From: Phellopilus nigrolimitatus
Lineage: Eukaryota > Basidiomycota > Agaricomycetes > Hymenochaetales > Hymenochaetaceae
Assembly: GCA_021029095.1 (NCBI GenBank)
Contig: JAJOHG010000028.1
Location: 124,001-188,000, forward strand
Reading direction: 5' to 3'
DNA: 64,000 nucleotides
The notes below the pieces were generated by a model, which ran no database searches, had not been told where the DNA came from, and worked only from the letters and a program-made list of their open reading frames with translations. The translations under genes and the position numbers were made by a program. Of the stretch, positions 45,971 through 58,452 are shown piece by piece. Position 1 is the first letter of the stretch; every line of letters begins with the position of its first letter.

Positions 45971-48900
45971 GGTAATGATGGCGAGGAGAGACGTTCGGCG
46001 CGCCTTATAAGAGGCGGTGGACTGAGCAGACGACGTCACCGGCGCGTCATGCAGCCACTCCTTTACGTAGCGCGTTTATGTGACGCGATCGACAGGGCAT
46101 TGCCCCTTTCGACCGAAAAAGGAGCTGAATGAAACCAGGTAAGAAAATGAATGTTTCTGTGTTTGGATAGAGCTACTTACGGTGCCCAGAGTTGGAGCAA
46201 GTCGAGATGGAGTAGTCCATATCGCCCCTTGGAGTCCTTCGTCGTCATGCTGCCATTCTATTCGCGCAGCGTGGTCTGGCCGGCGGAGAAGAAGTGCGCG
46301 ATAGCAATCGTTTGGCAGTATCCAGACAGTCGACGTTCGAGTCGAGGAGCAAAACCGAGGTCGTCCGCGTCGCGCGTGTCCGCGACGTCGGCAACAACCG
46401 ACCAAGCTCGTGCCGCTCAGAGTGCACTCACTTCGTCTTCTCTTCTCGATCTTGCGCGCCGTGCACCGTCCTCTCGAGCTCGCGCAGACCGCTGCGCACA
46501 GCAACTCAGGCCGCCAAAACGACGGCGGCGCGCGTACGGCCTGCAGCAGCAACAGCAACACCGGAGTATGCGCCTCCGCCGCTGCAACAGCAACAGCAGC
46601 AACTCCCGCTGCCGTCGTCCATGCTCGCTCAACGGCGCGGCGCTGAACACCCGCCCGCTCTCTCCGCCGCTACCGCACGCGAACGCGGCCGTCGCCTCCT
46701 CAACTGCGGACGCGCGCACTCCCGATCCGCATCCGCTCGACTGCCGGCGCTGCCGTCTCACGGCCTGCAGCAGCAACAGCAACAACACTGGCAGCCGCCG
46801 CCGCAACAGCAACAGCAGCAACTCCCGCCGCCGTCGTCCATGCTCGCTCAACGGCGCGGCGCGGCGCTGCACGCCCGCTCTCTCTCTCCGCCGCTACCGC
46901 GCGCGAGCGCGGCCGTCACCTCCCTATCTGCGCACGCACGCGCACTCAACTTGCGTCCGCTCGACCACCGGCTCCGTTCCCACCCCGCTGTGTCCTCTCA
47001 CGGAGGGAAGCGCATGCGTGCGCGCGGGAACTCGACCCACGCGGGGCTGCCGTACGTCGTGCTCGAGTTCGACAAGAACGGGATCCTCGTCGACGGCCTG
47101 GAGAGAGAGACGAAGAGGACGGCGGAGGACGGCGGCGGCGGCGGCGGCGGCGTGCTCAAGGTAAGTACTCGTGTCCTCTCTTAAACCCCGTGCACGCCGT
47201 CGCGCACCGCGCGCCGCTGCCCAGCAGCGTGCGCGGACGTGTCAACTGCGCGCGCGCGGGATCCCCTAGTTTGCGCTGACTGTCAGTACAGCTGCGCGAT
47301 GCGTCCGTTTCGCGGACGCGTCGCGCAGCATGCTCGACTCGCGTCCGCTCGACTACCGGCGCCGCCGTCTCACACCCTCGCCGTCTCCCCTCTCGACGGC
47401 CTCCATCCAACCCGCATGCGCGCGGTACAAGTCGGCCCACGCGGCACTGGCGGCCGCCATACGTCGCGCTCGAGTTCGACAAGAACGAGTTCCGAGAACG
47501 GCGGCGACGCAGTGTACAAGGTGCGTATTCATGTTTTCTCCTGTGCTCCGTCGCTTACCGTGCGCGGACGTATCAACTGCGCGCGCGCGGCTCTCAGTTC
47601 GTGCGGACCGTCCAGTACAGCTGCGCGATGCGTCCGTTTTGCGGACGCGTCGCGCAGCATTCTCTCGCGTCTGCTCCTACTACCGCGCCGCCGTCTCATA
47701 ACCCCGCCGTGTCCCTACGCGCCCCTCCGTCCAGCCCGCATGCGCGCGCGAGTCAAATCGACCCACGCGGAACTGACAGCCGCCGTACGTCGCGTCGCGC
47801 TCGAGTTCGACAAGAACGAGATCCGAGAAGGGCGGCGGCGCAGTGTACAAGGTACGTTCTCTTATCCTCCCCTGAGCCCCTGCGCGCCGCGCGCCGCTGC
47901 TCAGCAGCGTGCAATTGCGCGCGCGGAGCGTCCAGTAGAGCTGCGCGATGCGTACGTCGCGCAGCATTTCCTTTGTAGTAGTGTAGTATTGAATAAACAC
48001 GTTTAATTACTATCAGACAACGTTGAAAAGATAGATACAAGTAAGATATGAACACTGCGCGCGATCGAGACCAGCATCCAAGTAAAATAGAAAAACGATT
48101 CAAGTCGGTGTTTGCGCGGGTGCGTCGCGAAAGTACATTACATCGCTCCTCGCTGCAGTCTGTACGCTGGTCGAGTCCGAGCTGGAGCGGTCTGACTCCA
48201 AAACTCTGTATATTCTATTGAAGTCACTATCGTGCATTATACTTGAAGACCCGCGCGGGCATGCATTCGCAGTACAAGAAGTAAGTTTGAGTCGAGATGA
48301 GCGAGCCTTCGTCTTCGCGTTAGCACAGTAGTCTCCGGGTGCCAACACTGAAGTCCCGCACGTCCGATTTTCCGACTCGCAGCCAGCAGCGCAAAGCCCA
48401 GAAGATAGACTCCAATAAATAGCAGAACGTACTAGCTTTACAAGAAAGAGACACAACTGTACAGTAAGACATGAGTATGTAGATTCACCGCCAGCCACAC
48501 TTGCACGCTGCGCGCCGCTCCGTGGATTCGCACTCGAAACGCCCAAGCTGCTCTGAGAGCAGCCAGACGCGTTTAGTTTCCTCCGTGCAGACACCTAGTT
48601 GCGGCCCTCCGCGCACGATAACTACTTGCTCGACACTCCTAAATGGCGCCTACGCTGTCAAGCTTCATCTGGTAACTTATAGTGAACACAAATCCGACTC
48701 AAAGTCGGAATCGTTTTACAACTAACTACTGACTGTGCTCAGCTAATTGATTACTTGCAATTCATTCGGACAGAGAAGAGGGAGTTTAGTTTAACTTGAA
48801 TCGGAGCCAACTTATAATCACAAGATTCGGAGGAGGATTAACATAATTGCATTCAAAACCAAGTACAAAATACAAGTGCATAAACTAACTAGCTACGAGT

Positions 48901-49099
48901 GATTATCTGAAGCGGCGAGTCAGAAATATAGCAAATTAAGACACAGCAAACCAGGCTTATCTTTTGAGCCCGAATCAGAGAACCTATCATAAACCCGAAG
49001 GTCAGCACAAAATCAACGGACATAATAACCCACTTACACTCGAACAAGGATTCCTGATAACTTGAAGACGAAATGAAGAAAAGAAAAGAAAAGAGACGG

Positions 49100-49148
49100 C
49101 TAGCCATTTCTGCGTGTCACTGGCCAGGTGGCACACACAAATGGCTAG
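49100..49148. repeat. Palindrome, unit 4, eroded
   Basis: Same site, but the two arms each carry a change (TTTCTGCG on the left, GCACACAC on the right), so pairing is weaker. Confidence 0.7.
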
Positions 49149-50950
49149 AATACAAAGAGTAAACTACAAGTACGGTAAACTAGCAAAACCAAGTGTCAGT
49201 GACAACGGACACGGGTGCGAAGAGTGTTACCTTGAATCGAGAATGCAAGATCAGTAAAAGCAAATCAAAGACGAAGCAACGTACCATTTTGAAACCGAAG
49301 AACCGAATCTAGAGTAAGAAAAGTAAGAAACTGCACGCAGATAGAACGGATTACTTGCCTGTTTTGCAGCGAAGGAAAACAAAAAAACAAAAGAAAAGGA
49401 TCCCCCGCAGCTCAACAATCAAGGCACACCATGCGACGTGCCAGCGCACACGCACCGCTCAATGGCCCAACTACGTCCCTGACCAAATCCTCAATTCATG
49501 GTTCCCATTTTCGCTCGACCACACGTTCACACATCTTCGCGATAGACATGCTACTAGATAGGTCGGGCTACTCAGGTACTTCACTACTAACGAGAGATTT
49601 CAACCGCGCACGACCGCTTACGGGGGCCCCCTGGGTCTGCGTGCACGGAGGGGATGGGAATATAGATAGAGGGCGCATCGAGCAGCGCGTCGAGAGTGCA
49701 TCAGCGACGTTGGTAGTTTGAGAGCGAGTGAGAGGGGGACGCAGGAAAGTAGCACGTCGAGACCGCCTTATATGTGATTTCCTGTTGCTACGTGTTGTAC
49801 CAAGTTTTCGTGTGCATTACTAACAGGGCCGTGTCATCCGCGGCCCGGAGGCTGAAGCGAGAGGTAAGCGTCGCCAGGGAATTGCGAAGCGGCGGGTGTG
49901 AAATGCGGCTCGCTAAGCTTTGCCTTCTTTCGAAGTCTCGGCTTCCACCTCAAGACAATCCCCTGGCCTGTCAAAAGCTAGCAATCCAGGACAAAAACTC
50001 AGGTCTTAGGCTCAGTTGCTTGCAGGACACTCAGTGAGAACTGCTGGCTCAAAACTATCTACTGTGCAGTGTAAGGGAATGAAACTCAGAGAAGGGACTT
50101 ATAAGAAGCAAGGACTTGAAATGACCGGCAAAAGAAAAGATTCCAGAATAGACTAATCAGAGAGGACACATAGCACAAAGCCAAGCAACAGAAGCTCTCG
50201 CAAGGCATGAAACAGTTCGGCTAGCATGTCAAGTTTATCCACCAGAGAGAAGAAGAGCCCAGGCAAGGCCGCCGAGATCAAGCCCAGGAATAGACGCAAA
50301 CATCCAGAAAAGCCCAAGACAGAAGCAGATATAAAGCGAAGGTCCTAGAGAGAATACGCTATCCTGTCTTGCTGCCCCCCGTGCCCGCGATCGGTGTCGA
50401 TGCGCAGACGATGGCTGCGAGACAAGTCGAATGTCGATCACGAACGGCTGGTCACCATGTCACGCGTGTCTTCACGCGCGGCACGAGCGACTTGCCTCCG
50501 ACCCTCAGGTATGCTACTTTATTTTGCTGTTCCTTTTTTCTTTCTTTCTTTATTGATGACACATCTTTAAAAGGTACTGGAGGTCACTGCGAAACGATGC
50601 GCTGCAAGATCAGGTGCTTTTGTGGCTTTGCGACACTCAATACACGATCTGCTCACTGGCGTCACATTTTGTGCTCGTTGCCGCGAGTAGAAGCGCGTAC
50701 GGTGCCGCTTCCCGCAGGTCTCTGAAGTAAGTGCTAATTAGATATCATTACTTTTTGTGTATTGACTTGGTTTTGTAGGGTGACTGTCGGATTCGGCCAG
50801 GTTCCGGCCCTCGCAGCGTTTTTCGAGCCCGGCTCGAAAGCAAGCTCTGGTGAGCGTCGTGTCTGGTCTAAGCGCGCAGGATGGTGGTGCTGCACTAATC
50901 CCAATGTACGTTTAACCATCTTTATATATATATTGTGTTCTGTCTAATCT

Positions 50951-52137
50951 GACTCCTTTGACACCACGCAGGAGCTGTCCTTCCTCGAGCGTGAGCAGAC
51001 GGTAGCATGCCAGTTCGAGGCCTACTGCACCAACATCCACATCAAGCGCGATTTTGCGCACATCAGCGTGACTTCCTCTATGAGTTTGTCTAGATCAGCC
51101 ACGGCGCGCAGGCCAATGCGCTCGCACACACGCTCCTGCTCGAGGACCTCCGCGGCGCACCTATCTCGAGCGGCTGGTATATCCGTCGTCTGCACATCGA
51201 GACCTCGACGCTCGACCGCTGCGCGCCGATCGACATTCGCAACATCCTTGACTATGCGTCTCAGCTCGTCGTCTACACAGATCGTCATTCTGTCAAGCAA
51301 AACGCCTTCGTGCCCCAGGATCCCCGCTGTACGCCGGAGGAAATCTTCTCTCTCCTCACGCATCCCAGTAAGGACCTCCGCCGGCTTTCGTGGAAAAACT
51401 ATGACGAAACGCCGCTCTATATCCAAATGTCCGCGCTCTTCAATCGGCCGAGTGCCATCGAGTACCTCGAAATCACATCGTGCACGCCGGATCATGCTGC
51501 ATATGGGCCACCTCCCCACTTTTCCGCGATCGAACTCCCCGCTCTACGCTCCCTCAAAGTCGAAGTGGACGACTACACGTTCTCGATCTTCGCTGCCTGG
51601 CGAATGCCCAAGCTCCGATCCCTCTCGGTCGTTTCTTGTGAATTCAACTACAGAGGCCAGGGCTTCTCGTTGTTCTTTCAGACGCACGGGTCCTTGCTGC
51701 AGCAGCTTGAGCTCGGCCATTCATCGTCTCTCATCGAGTCGCACGTGCTCGACCTCGCGCGTCCGGAACTCGAACTCGCCAAGTGGTGTCCGAACCTGTG
51801 CGAGTTCATTTGCAGCGCAGATGCCGAATGGCACTGGCAGACGCCTGACTGGATCCCACCGCATGTGTTGCTGCCTACGCATCCCACGGTCGAATTCATC
51901 GGGATCCGTGGGATCGACAAGCGCCTCGGGGAGCGCGACGACACGTTCATGCTCCTCGAGCAGCTCTCGTCTCTCCAGCGCGCAGCCTTCCCAAGCCTGC
52001 GCTTTATCCGCGATCTCAGCCCGGAGAGCCATGCGCTCCGCACGTACCGGCCCTCCGCGCGGGTCGCGACGTTCTGGACGCGTCTGCTCATGACGTGTCA
52101 AGAACAGGGCGTCTGGCTGGGGACCTACACGGCGTGA
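50951..52137 (+). pseudogene. F-box-like gene, unit 4 (F-box lost, nonsense codon)
   Basis: About 185 bases that include the F-box motif in unit 1 (22312-22495) are missing, part of the SRRWNAL segment is also gone, and TGG is changed to TAG at 51091-51093 within the FLYEFVW motif. Downstream, the frame stays open through the four-C site to the GTYTA terminus, with few amino-acid changes. Confidence 0.65.
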
Positions 52138-52600
52138 ACATCACGAGCCATGTGCTCAGGCGCGCGAGCCTCGACCTTGGCAAGTTCTAAGCAGGACTGG
52201 CAAGTCTCGCTGTTATCGTTTCTCCTCTCATCTTACATTGCTCTGTCGATACGCATTACCTCGCATCCATTAACTCGCATCCACCCACCCGTATCGATTC
52301 ATTCCGCTCTTCTATGGTGTCTGGAGAGTCTTTCAAGTCAGAAATGTTTATCCATCGGTACACCGTGTACTTGCTTTCTTGCTCTCCGCCTCGCTGGTCA
52401 CCATTTGCACGCTAAAATGGGAACTTTTGCCTCCGCTTTCGTGTCGTGCCATCTCGCATTCCATCTCTCGCTACACAACATCCTCCATTTCCACCCAAAC
52501 ACCTTGCACACTACGGCGGCCAAGTTCTTCATTTGCTACAAATATATATCCATGTGCTCGATTCGCGCCATCAAGTTCATGTGCAGGGCAATATATATAT

Positions 52601-54065
52601 GTATCGAAGCCGGGCGAGCGGCTTCGATACGATCGGACAGATGGTGAGTACTACTTCGCTATGTTCTATTATCTATTAAGTCTAATTTATATCGGGACGA
52701 AGTTTAATCTTGCAGTTCCCGCCGCACGTTGCGCGAGTTCTCGTTATGCTGGATCTGCGGCCGCCTCGTCACTGAAGCGGCGAGCGGCGCGAGCGATAGC
52801 GCCGGTTATGCGCAAAGTGGTATGTATACTATTATTTATTCTCGATACTTACATTTACTGATCGCCCATGCAATTTTTAGTTCACCCCACACAGTGCAAC
52901 ATCCTCAAGATATACGCACGCATCTGCAGATTCGGATGCGACGCAACGACCTTGTATATATGTATCGCCGTCCGCCGAGCGATGTCTGTGCGCGATGCAT
53001 TGTCGACGCGCTTGACGCTCGACAGCATCTATTCAGTAAGTACCAACCTTTATTCTTTATATCTTCTTTGCTTACCTTCGTGTTCCAGCCCATTGCATTG
53101 ACCGCGACTTGCATCGCGCACGTCCGTGGCGGCCGGCGGGGACTAGGAATGCGCCGACACGATAGAAATGACGCGGGCGAGCGTCATTTCGGACATGCAG
53201 GTACGTGGTTGTATCTTATCGCGAAATATACATGGTTTAACTCATTGGCAATCAAATTCAGTCCCCGAAACTGTGCGCACGGCCGGCGCTTCACTCTTGA
53301 TGCTCCGCCAACGTCTACACTCTATCGGGGGCCGCTCTTCGCGCTTTTGAGCGAAAATCACAAAATCAGGGCGCAATGCAGAGGCGCGCATTCCGCTGTA
53401 AGTACTAAATCACTATTTCTTGAATTTGCGGCTCAGTGTGGTTTACAGATTGTGTCGCCGCTTCGCGTTGGCCTTCGTCTGCGTGGCGGCATGCAAATCT
53501 TGCCAACGCAGGCGCGATTCACGGTACGTACTAAATCGTCTTTTCTCGAATTTGCGACTCACGGTAATCTGCAGATCGCAACACCGTCTTGCCTCTGCCT
53601 TCGTCTGCGTGGTGGCATGCAAATCTTGCCTACGCAGGACTCGCGCGATTCGCGGTACGTACTAAATCGTCTTACCACAAATACCTGCTAATTCGTAATT
53701 CTACAGATGGCGCGATTTCGTGCAAGCGCCGCTTTGCGCGTGAGAATGGGTGAGCTGGGGGGTATAAAGAGCTGCGAGTTTGCGCACTCAGTCCCCCAGC
53801 TCTCTTTCTCTCCCCCCATCTTGACCCAGCGCGTGCGGGGCGACTTCTGCACATCCCTGGGACGACCGTTTGACTGCCGTAAGCACAAACCATCGTATTC
53901 TGGAATGCACGCTAATCATGTTTTACAGTCCGCGCTGCAAGCGACGCACCAGCGGTATAAAGACGAGCGAGTCTGCGGGTTGAATCCCCAGCTCCCTCTT
54001 TCTCCCCCCATCTCGACATCGACGGCTAGTTGGAAGGAAGGAAGGGCAGGGGGAAGGGGGAATGA
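52601..54065 (+). ncRNA. Small-exon locus, unit 4, with an extra exon
   Basis: Splice sites are kept. One exon-intron pair is present twice (exons 53449-53523 and 53575-53654, separated by intron 53524-53574). Both copies contain CTTCGTCTGCGTGG and GGCATGCAAATCTTGCC. Units 1-3 have a single copy, so exon number differs between units. Confidence 0.45.
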
Positions 54066-54329
54066 CGTGGCGTTGAATTTCACCATCTTTCCCAAACCGT
54101 TTCTTTGGCATTATTTCCCGCGCTTATGTCTACGGACAGCCGGGGTGTCTAGAACTACGTAGAATCTCTGCTTAGGCCGTAAGCCGGCAGAGTGGCTCGC
54201 GCGGCGGGCCTGTTCTTCAGGGGACAGGTCCCGTCGCGCCGTGTATAGCGTAGCCCTGCAAAAAAGTTAAAATCATAGCCAAAATTCAGGCATTTCGCTT
54301 GCTCAAAGGGGGAATCCGATGCTTTTCAA

Positions 54330-54458
54330 CCACTTTTTAAGGGAAAAGCTCTGTTTTTTTCGCTATGTGCTTCCACTTTTTAAGGGAAAAGATATGTTTT
54401 CATGACTATGTGCTTCCACTTTTGTTCAGGGAAAAACTATATTTTCTTCGCTATGTAC
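54330..54458. repeat. Three-copy version of the junction repeat, unit 4
   Basis: The CCACTTTTTAAGGG motif occurs three times here against two in units 1-3, with the third copy slightly changed (ACTTTTGTTCAGGG). Confidence 0.6.
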
Positions 54459-55537
54459 ATCGAGGCTAGCTACGCAGTTCTTACCACGGTCAAAGTGCTC
54501 TTGCGGTACGCGGCCCATGACGCCGTCCCTGAAGCCGTTGAAACGATCTCTGAGGCCATTCTTCGCGACCTCCTTCTTCTCGTCCGGGTCCTCACGCGAG
54601 TCCGCATCGCTCTTCACTTGACGGCCCTCGTCCTGCGCGCGCTCGAGACCCGTGTTCAAGCCCTGCTCCTTGAGACCCTGAGCGTGTCCCACAGCGTCCG
54701 CACCAGTGCGCACCTGCTTGTCGTCCGGGCCCGGTCCGTGGATCTCAGCCCCAGTCCCGAATTCGTTGTGCGGGTGCTGCTTGACGGTGTGGTCGCCGAC
54801 CTTCGCCTCAAGCACGGGCGTCTCGCCGGCGTCCGCGGTGGTTGTGCGGCCGCCCTCAGTGTGGAACTGGTTAGGCGGGGCGGGGTCGTCGACGCGCTGG
54901 AGACGCTCCGGGTCTGGGCGCGTGAGCTCCGCAGCCTTGACGGCGCCGGTGGCGAATAAGTCGCGGCCGATGTGCGCAAAGTCCGCGAGCAGCTTGCGCG
55001 TCTCCGCGTTGGTGAGCACGAGCGTGAGGAGTGTGCGCAGGTGCTGCACGGCAAGCTGGCCGTCCGCGCGCGCCTTTTCCGCGTCGACGGGCGAGAGGGA
55101 GCTCGGGTCCTGCTTCGCGCGCGCAAAGTCGGCGGCACGCGTGTGCCAGACGAAGTTCTGGAAGAGTTCGTCGGCGTTCTTGTCGGCGACGATGGCGCGG
55201 GCGGTGTCGACGATGTCGCGCACGTCCTGGACGAGGCGCTGGCCGTCGGGGGAGAGCGCGCCGACGTCCATGGGGGCGTTGTCCTTGACGTAGCGCAGCG
55301 TCTCGTCGATCTGCTGGTTGTCGGGGAGGCGTCCTTCGCGGAAGGCCTCGATGACGCCGTAGAGGCGCAGCTGTGTGCCACCCGACGTGTCAGATAAATA
55401 CGAAGAAAAGCCAGCCAGACGACACTACGCACCTTTCTGTCGACGTCGGCATCCTTCTGCTGCTTGTTGACGGGGTCGGTGACGGCGCCCGACGTTGGTT
55501 TGTCGGAGATGTCGCGGGGGGCGGTGGGGAGGGACAT
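54426..55537 (-). pseudogene. Truncated HAM1-like gene, unit 5 (diverged)
   Basis: Exon 1 is 55433-55537 and exon 2 is 54426-55370, open for 349 residues with the same 21-base deletion and tail. Compared with unit 4, I count about 25 base changes in coding sequence and only two change an amino acid (an Ala to Asp in exon 1 and a Leu to Ser in exon 2). The intron and the leader differ more. It is the copy next to R1, so it probably sits at the original right boundary. Confidence 0.7.
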
Positions 55538-55639
55538 ATCGAAGTTGTTTAGTACCGTCTCCGCCGGTCGACGCGCCTTATAAAGGGCGGTGGACTGAGC
55601 AGACGACGTCACCTACGCGTCATGCGGCGGCTCCTTTAC

Positions 55640-56775
55640 GTAGCGCGTTTATGTGACGCGATCGAGAGGGCATTGCCCTTTTCGACCATAAAAGGTCGAA
55701 AAAGGAGCTGAATTAAACCAGAAATGAACCAGGTAAGAATATAAGTGTTTCTGTATTGGGATAGAGAGCTACTCGCGTTGCCCAGAGTTGGAGCAAGTCG
55801 AGATGGAGTAGTCCTTGGAGTCCTTTGTCGTCATTCCCGGAGCTGCCATTTCTATTCGCGCAGCAGAGAAGAAATGTGCGATAGCAAAGGCGAGCAATTG
55901 TTTGCCAGTATCCAGATAGTCGAGGAGCTCAATGAAAACCGAGGGCGGATGACGCGTAGAGCGTACCATCAAAGTCGTGGGAACCCCGAAAACATTGTTT
56001 GCTTATTCCGGCAACTACAGGTGGGTCAGAAAAATCTTCGGCCCCCCTAAAAAAGGAAGGTGGTTCTCGTCCGCGTCATTCACACACAAAAAGGTCAAAA
56101 AAATATTGTGAAACTACATGTATGTGAATCTTTGCCCTAGATACATATGAGAAGAAAAAACTAAGTATTGAAAATTTTTTGGATGATTTGAGCTGGCAGG
56201 GTATTATAGCCGCGTCGTGCGCTACGCAGGCGGGAACTGCCTTCCTTTTTTAGGGGGGCCGAAGACTTTTCTGACCCACTTGTACCGACTAGACTCACAT
56301 CATTCAGGTAGCTATACGACCATCCTATGTATATTTTGCGACGTCCAATGCACTCGTTGCCTTTGCTTCAAGTCGTTCCCTCCATTCCAATTTGCACGGC
56401 GAGCTCTGTGCCCTCGCGACTGTCTTGCTCTCTCCTGCACATCGCCCTGCAAAGCTCAAAGCACACTACGCCACGGCGCATATCAGCCCCTCTCTTTTTC
56501 ATCTTTGTGGCTGTTGATTTGCGAGCATTCCAAGTTTGTGTTGCAATGTCCAGATTTACCACTCTTCATGGTCGAATTTGCGTGCATTCACGGTCAAGCC
56601 GTACGACCTGGTCGTGCAGGCCACTATGTAAAGCTCAAAGTGCACTTAGCAACAACCGTAATCCAAAACGGTATGTCTGCTTCCCTCGAAGTTTAAAAGG
56701 CACCCGTTCTGTGCGAAGGAAGCGGTATTACAATTCATCACCAGCACTTCACAAGCCCAAGTCCAATACACAGAC
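55640..56775 (+). other. Upstream region of R1
   Basis: Its first part recurs in each array unit (17450-17740) and upstream of R2. Its second part is similar to the regions upstream of L2 and R2. An open frame beginning MCDSKGEQLFASIQIVEEL covers 55860-56050, and two overlapping frames are open over 56220-56810. An AT-rich insertion with long A and T runs (56040-56280) separates them. It may contain 5' exons of a longer R1 gene. Confidence 0.4.
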
Positions 56776-57340
56776 AGTGAGTACTCCCTCTGTTATTCTT
56801 CCCTCCTTATGAAGTCCCTCATATGTGCACTTTGCATTCCAGTGCCTCTACCTCCCTCTCCCTCTCCCGCCTATGACAAGCTTGTGCATCGTGAGCACCC
56901 CCTCCACTGTTTTCCGTCCTTCGTGAACTTCCTCATGTGTGTTTCTTTGTGTTTAGTTGTCTTCGACCAAACAAATAAAAAAAACGAAGACAGAATTAAA
57001 CTGTCTGTGAACTTCTTTCTTCTGACACATGAAATCAACCCCGCAAAGATCGAACGTGCGTCCTCCTCGTCTATCTCTACTCCTTTGTATGTTTTTTAAA
57101 GCGATGAATACTCATGCTCGACACTGGAACGCAGTTTGGCACGTATACGACTCTGATAAAACAAAGTGTCGGATGAAGATTCTTTGCCACCGGGTCACCG
57201 CGCGCGGCTGTGGGTTCGAGCAACTTGATGTCCTCGCCAAAGGGATGCTCGATGGATGGGATAAGGAAACCATGACCAAGCCCGCAGAGGACGCCAAGGA
57301 AGAGTATTTTTATGCCCATGAGAGGCCCTCAAAGGCATGA
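56776..57340 (+). CDS. Small multi-exon family protein R1, function unknown
   Basis: Exons 56843-56890, 56957-57055 and 57135-57340 join in phase to an upstream exon ending at 56776. As in L2, the first ATG is split across the first junction (A plus TG), giving 117 residues. Exon 2 reads PLPPSPSPAYDKLVH. Exon 3 has NFFLLTHEINPAKIE. Exon 4 has CRMKILCHRVTARGCGFEQL, then DVLAKGMLDGWDKE and MTKPAEDAKEEYF. The last acceptor is the AG conserved in the whole family. Unknown function; the acidic C terminus differs from the other members. Confidence 0.55.
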
Positions 57341-58452
57341 GAGCCAAGCCCGCTCGACTCAGACCACTGACTTCATCGTTTGCTTTCTGTGAGCGCGTAG
57401 GTGATGTATCTAGTACGGCGGTCGGGTCATGTGGGTACAGCATGTATGTAGTACCGGATAGCTTGTTAGCCAACGGTGTATGAGATACAAATGCATAATA
57501 CGAGTCTGTCAGTGTAGTATTGAATAAACACAGTTAATTACTATCAGATAATGTTGGAAAGATAGATACAAGTAAGATATGAACGCTGTGCGCGATCGAG
57601 ACAATACAGATTAGCACCCAATTAGAATCGAAAAAAAGGATTCAAGTCGGTGTTTGTGCGGGTGCGTCGAGAAAGCACAATACATCAATAACATCGCTTC
57701 TCACTGCAGAGCTACTCGCGAAACCCATAGTCTTGAGTCCTCCGTCGTCATAAGAGGAGCTGCCATTCTGTTTGCACAGCGTGGCATGGCCAGCGGGGAA
57801 GAGATGCGCGACACTTAGGGCGAGCAATCATTTGCTAGTATCCAGAGAGTTGACGCTTCGAACTCAACTCAGGCCGGCGTAGGGCGTATCATCAAGGTCG
57901 TGGGAACCCCCAAAATATTTCGGCGACTACCGACCAAACTCACATCGTGCAAAGCTGCAATGAAGGCCAACGCCTCGTTACTGTACATGTACCTACACGA
58001 CCATCATATACCTTTGCGACATCCAATGCACTCGTTGCCTTTGCTTCAAGTCGTCCCCTCCATTCAAATTTGCATGGCGAGCTCTGTGCCCACGCGACTG
58101 TCGCACTCTCTCCTGCACATCGCCCCGCAAAGCTCAAAGCACACTATGCCACGGCGCATATCATCCCCTCTCTTTCTCATCTTTGTGGCTGTTGATTTGC
58201 AAGCTTTCCAAGTTTATGTTGCAATGTTCAGATTTACTACTCTTTATGGTCAAATTTGCGTGCATTCACGTTTGGGCCCTCACAACCGTACGACCTGGCC
58301 GTGCAACGACTAGACAAAGCTCAAAGTTCACTTAGCAACAACAGTGTGCTATACCCCTCTCCTGATCCCCCGAGCATAATTCAAAAGAGCATATTTGCAT
58401 CTTCCAAGACTTAAGAGGTGCCCGTTCTGTGCTACAACTCATCACCACCATA
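57341..58452. other. R1 3' flank and R2 upstream region
   Basis: AATAAA near 57523 and the following 180 bases match unit positions 19340-19520. From 57700 to 58450 the sequence is similar to the R1 and L2 upstream regions, with open frames that overlap and no clear coding choice. Confidence 0.4.

Larger units (their letters stand above)
44918..54483. repeat. Array unit 4, most diverged
   Basis: It keeps the order of unit 1 but differs by many substitutions, especially in the GC module (46720-47960), the AT-rich middle and the region before the F-box gene. It lacks about 185 bases covering the F-box motif and has one extra exon in the small-exon locus and one extra copy of a short repeat near 54360. 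From about 52140 to 53350 it is again nearly identical to the other units, which suggests gene conversion or a recent exchange. Confidence 0.9.
16276..55950. repeat. Tandem array of ~9.5 kb units (four plus a partial fifth)
   Basis: The same 9.5 kb order of sequence recurs head to tail. HAM1 start codons fall at 17349, 26908, 36411, 45970 and 55537, spacings of 9559, 9503, 9559 and 9567. The first three units are almost identical outside scattered indels in unit 2; the fourth differs by many substitutions and by small insertions and deletions. The left end is inside HAM1 exon 2 and the right end fades near 55950, where sequence continues into the R1 upstream region. Confidence 0.95.

Noticed and set aside
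16276..55950. Transposon origin of the 9.5 kb unit
   Set aside because: No transposase, reverse transcriptase, long terminal repeats or target-site duplications were seen at the unit ends; junctions fall inside HAM1 exon 2, as expected for unequal exchange.
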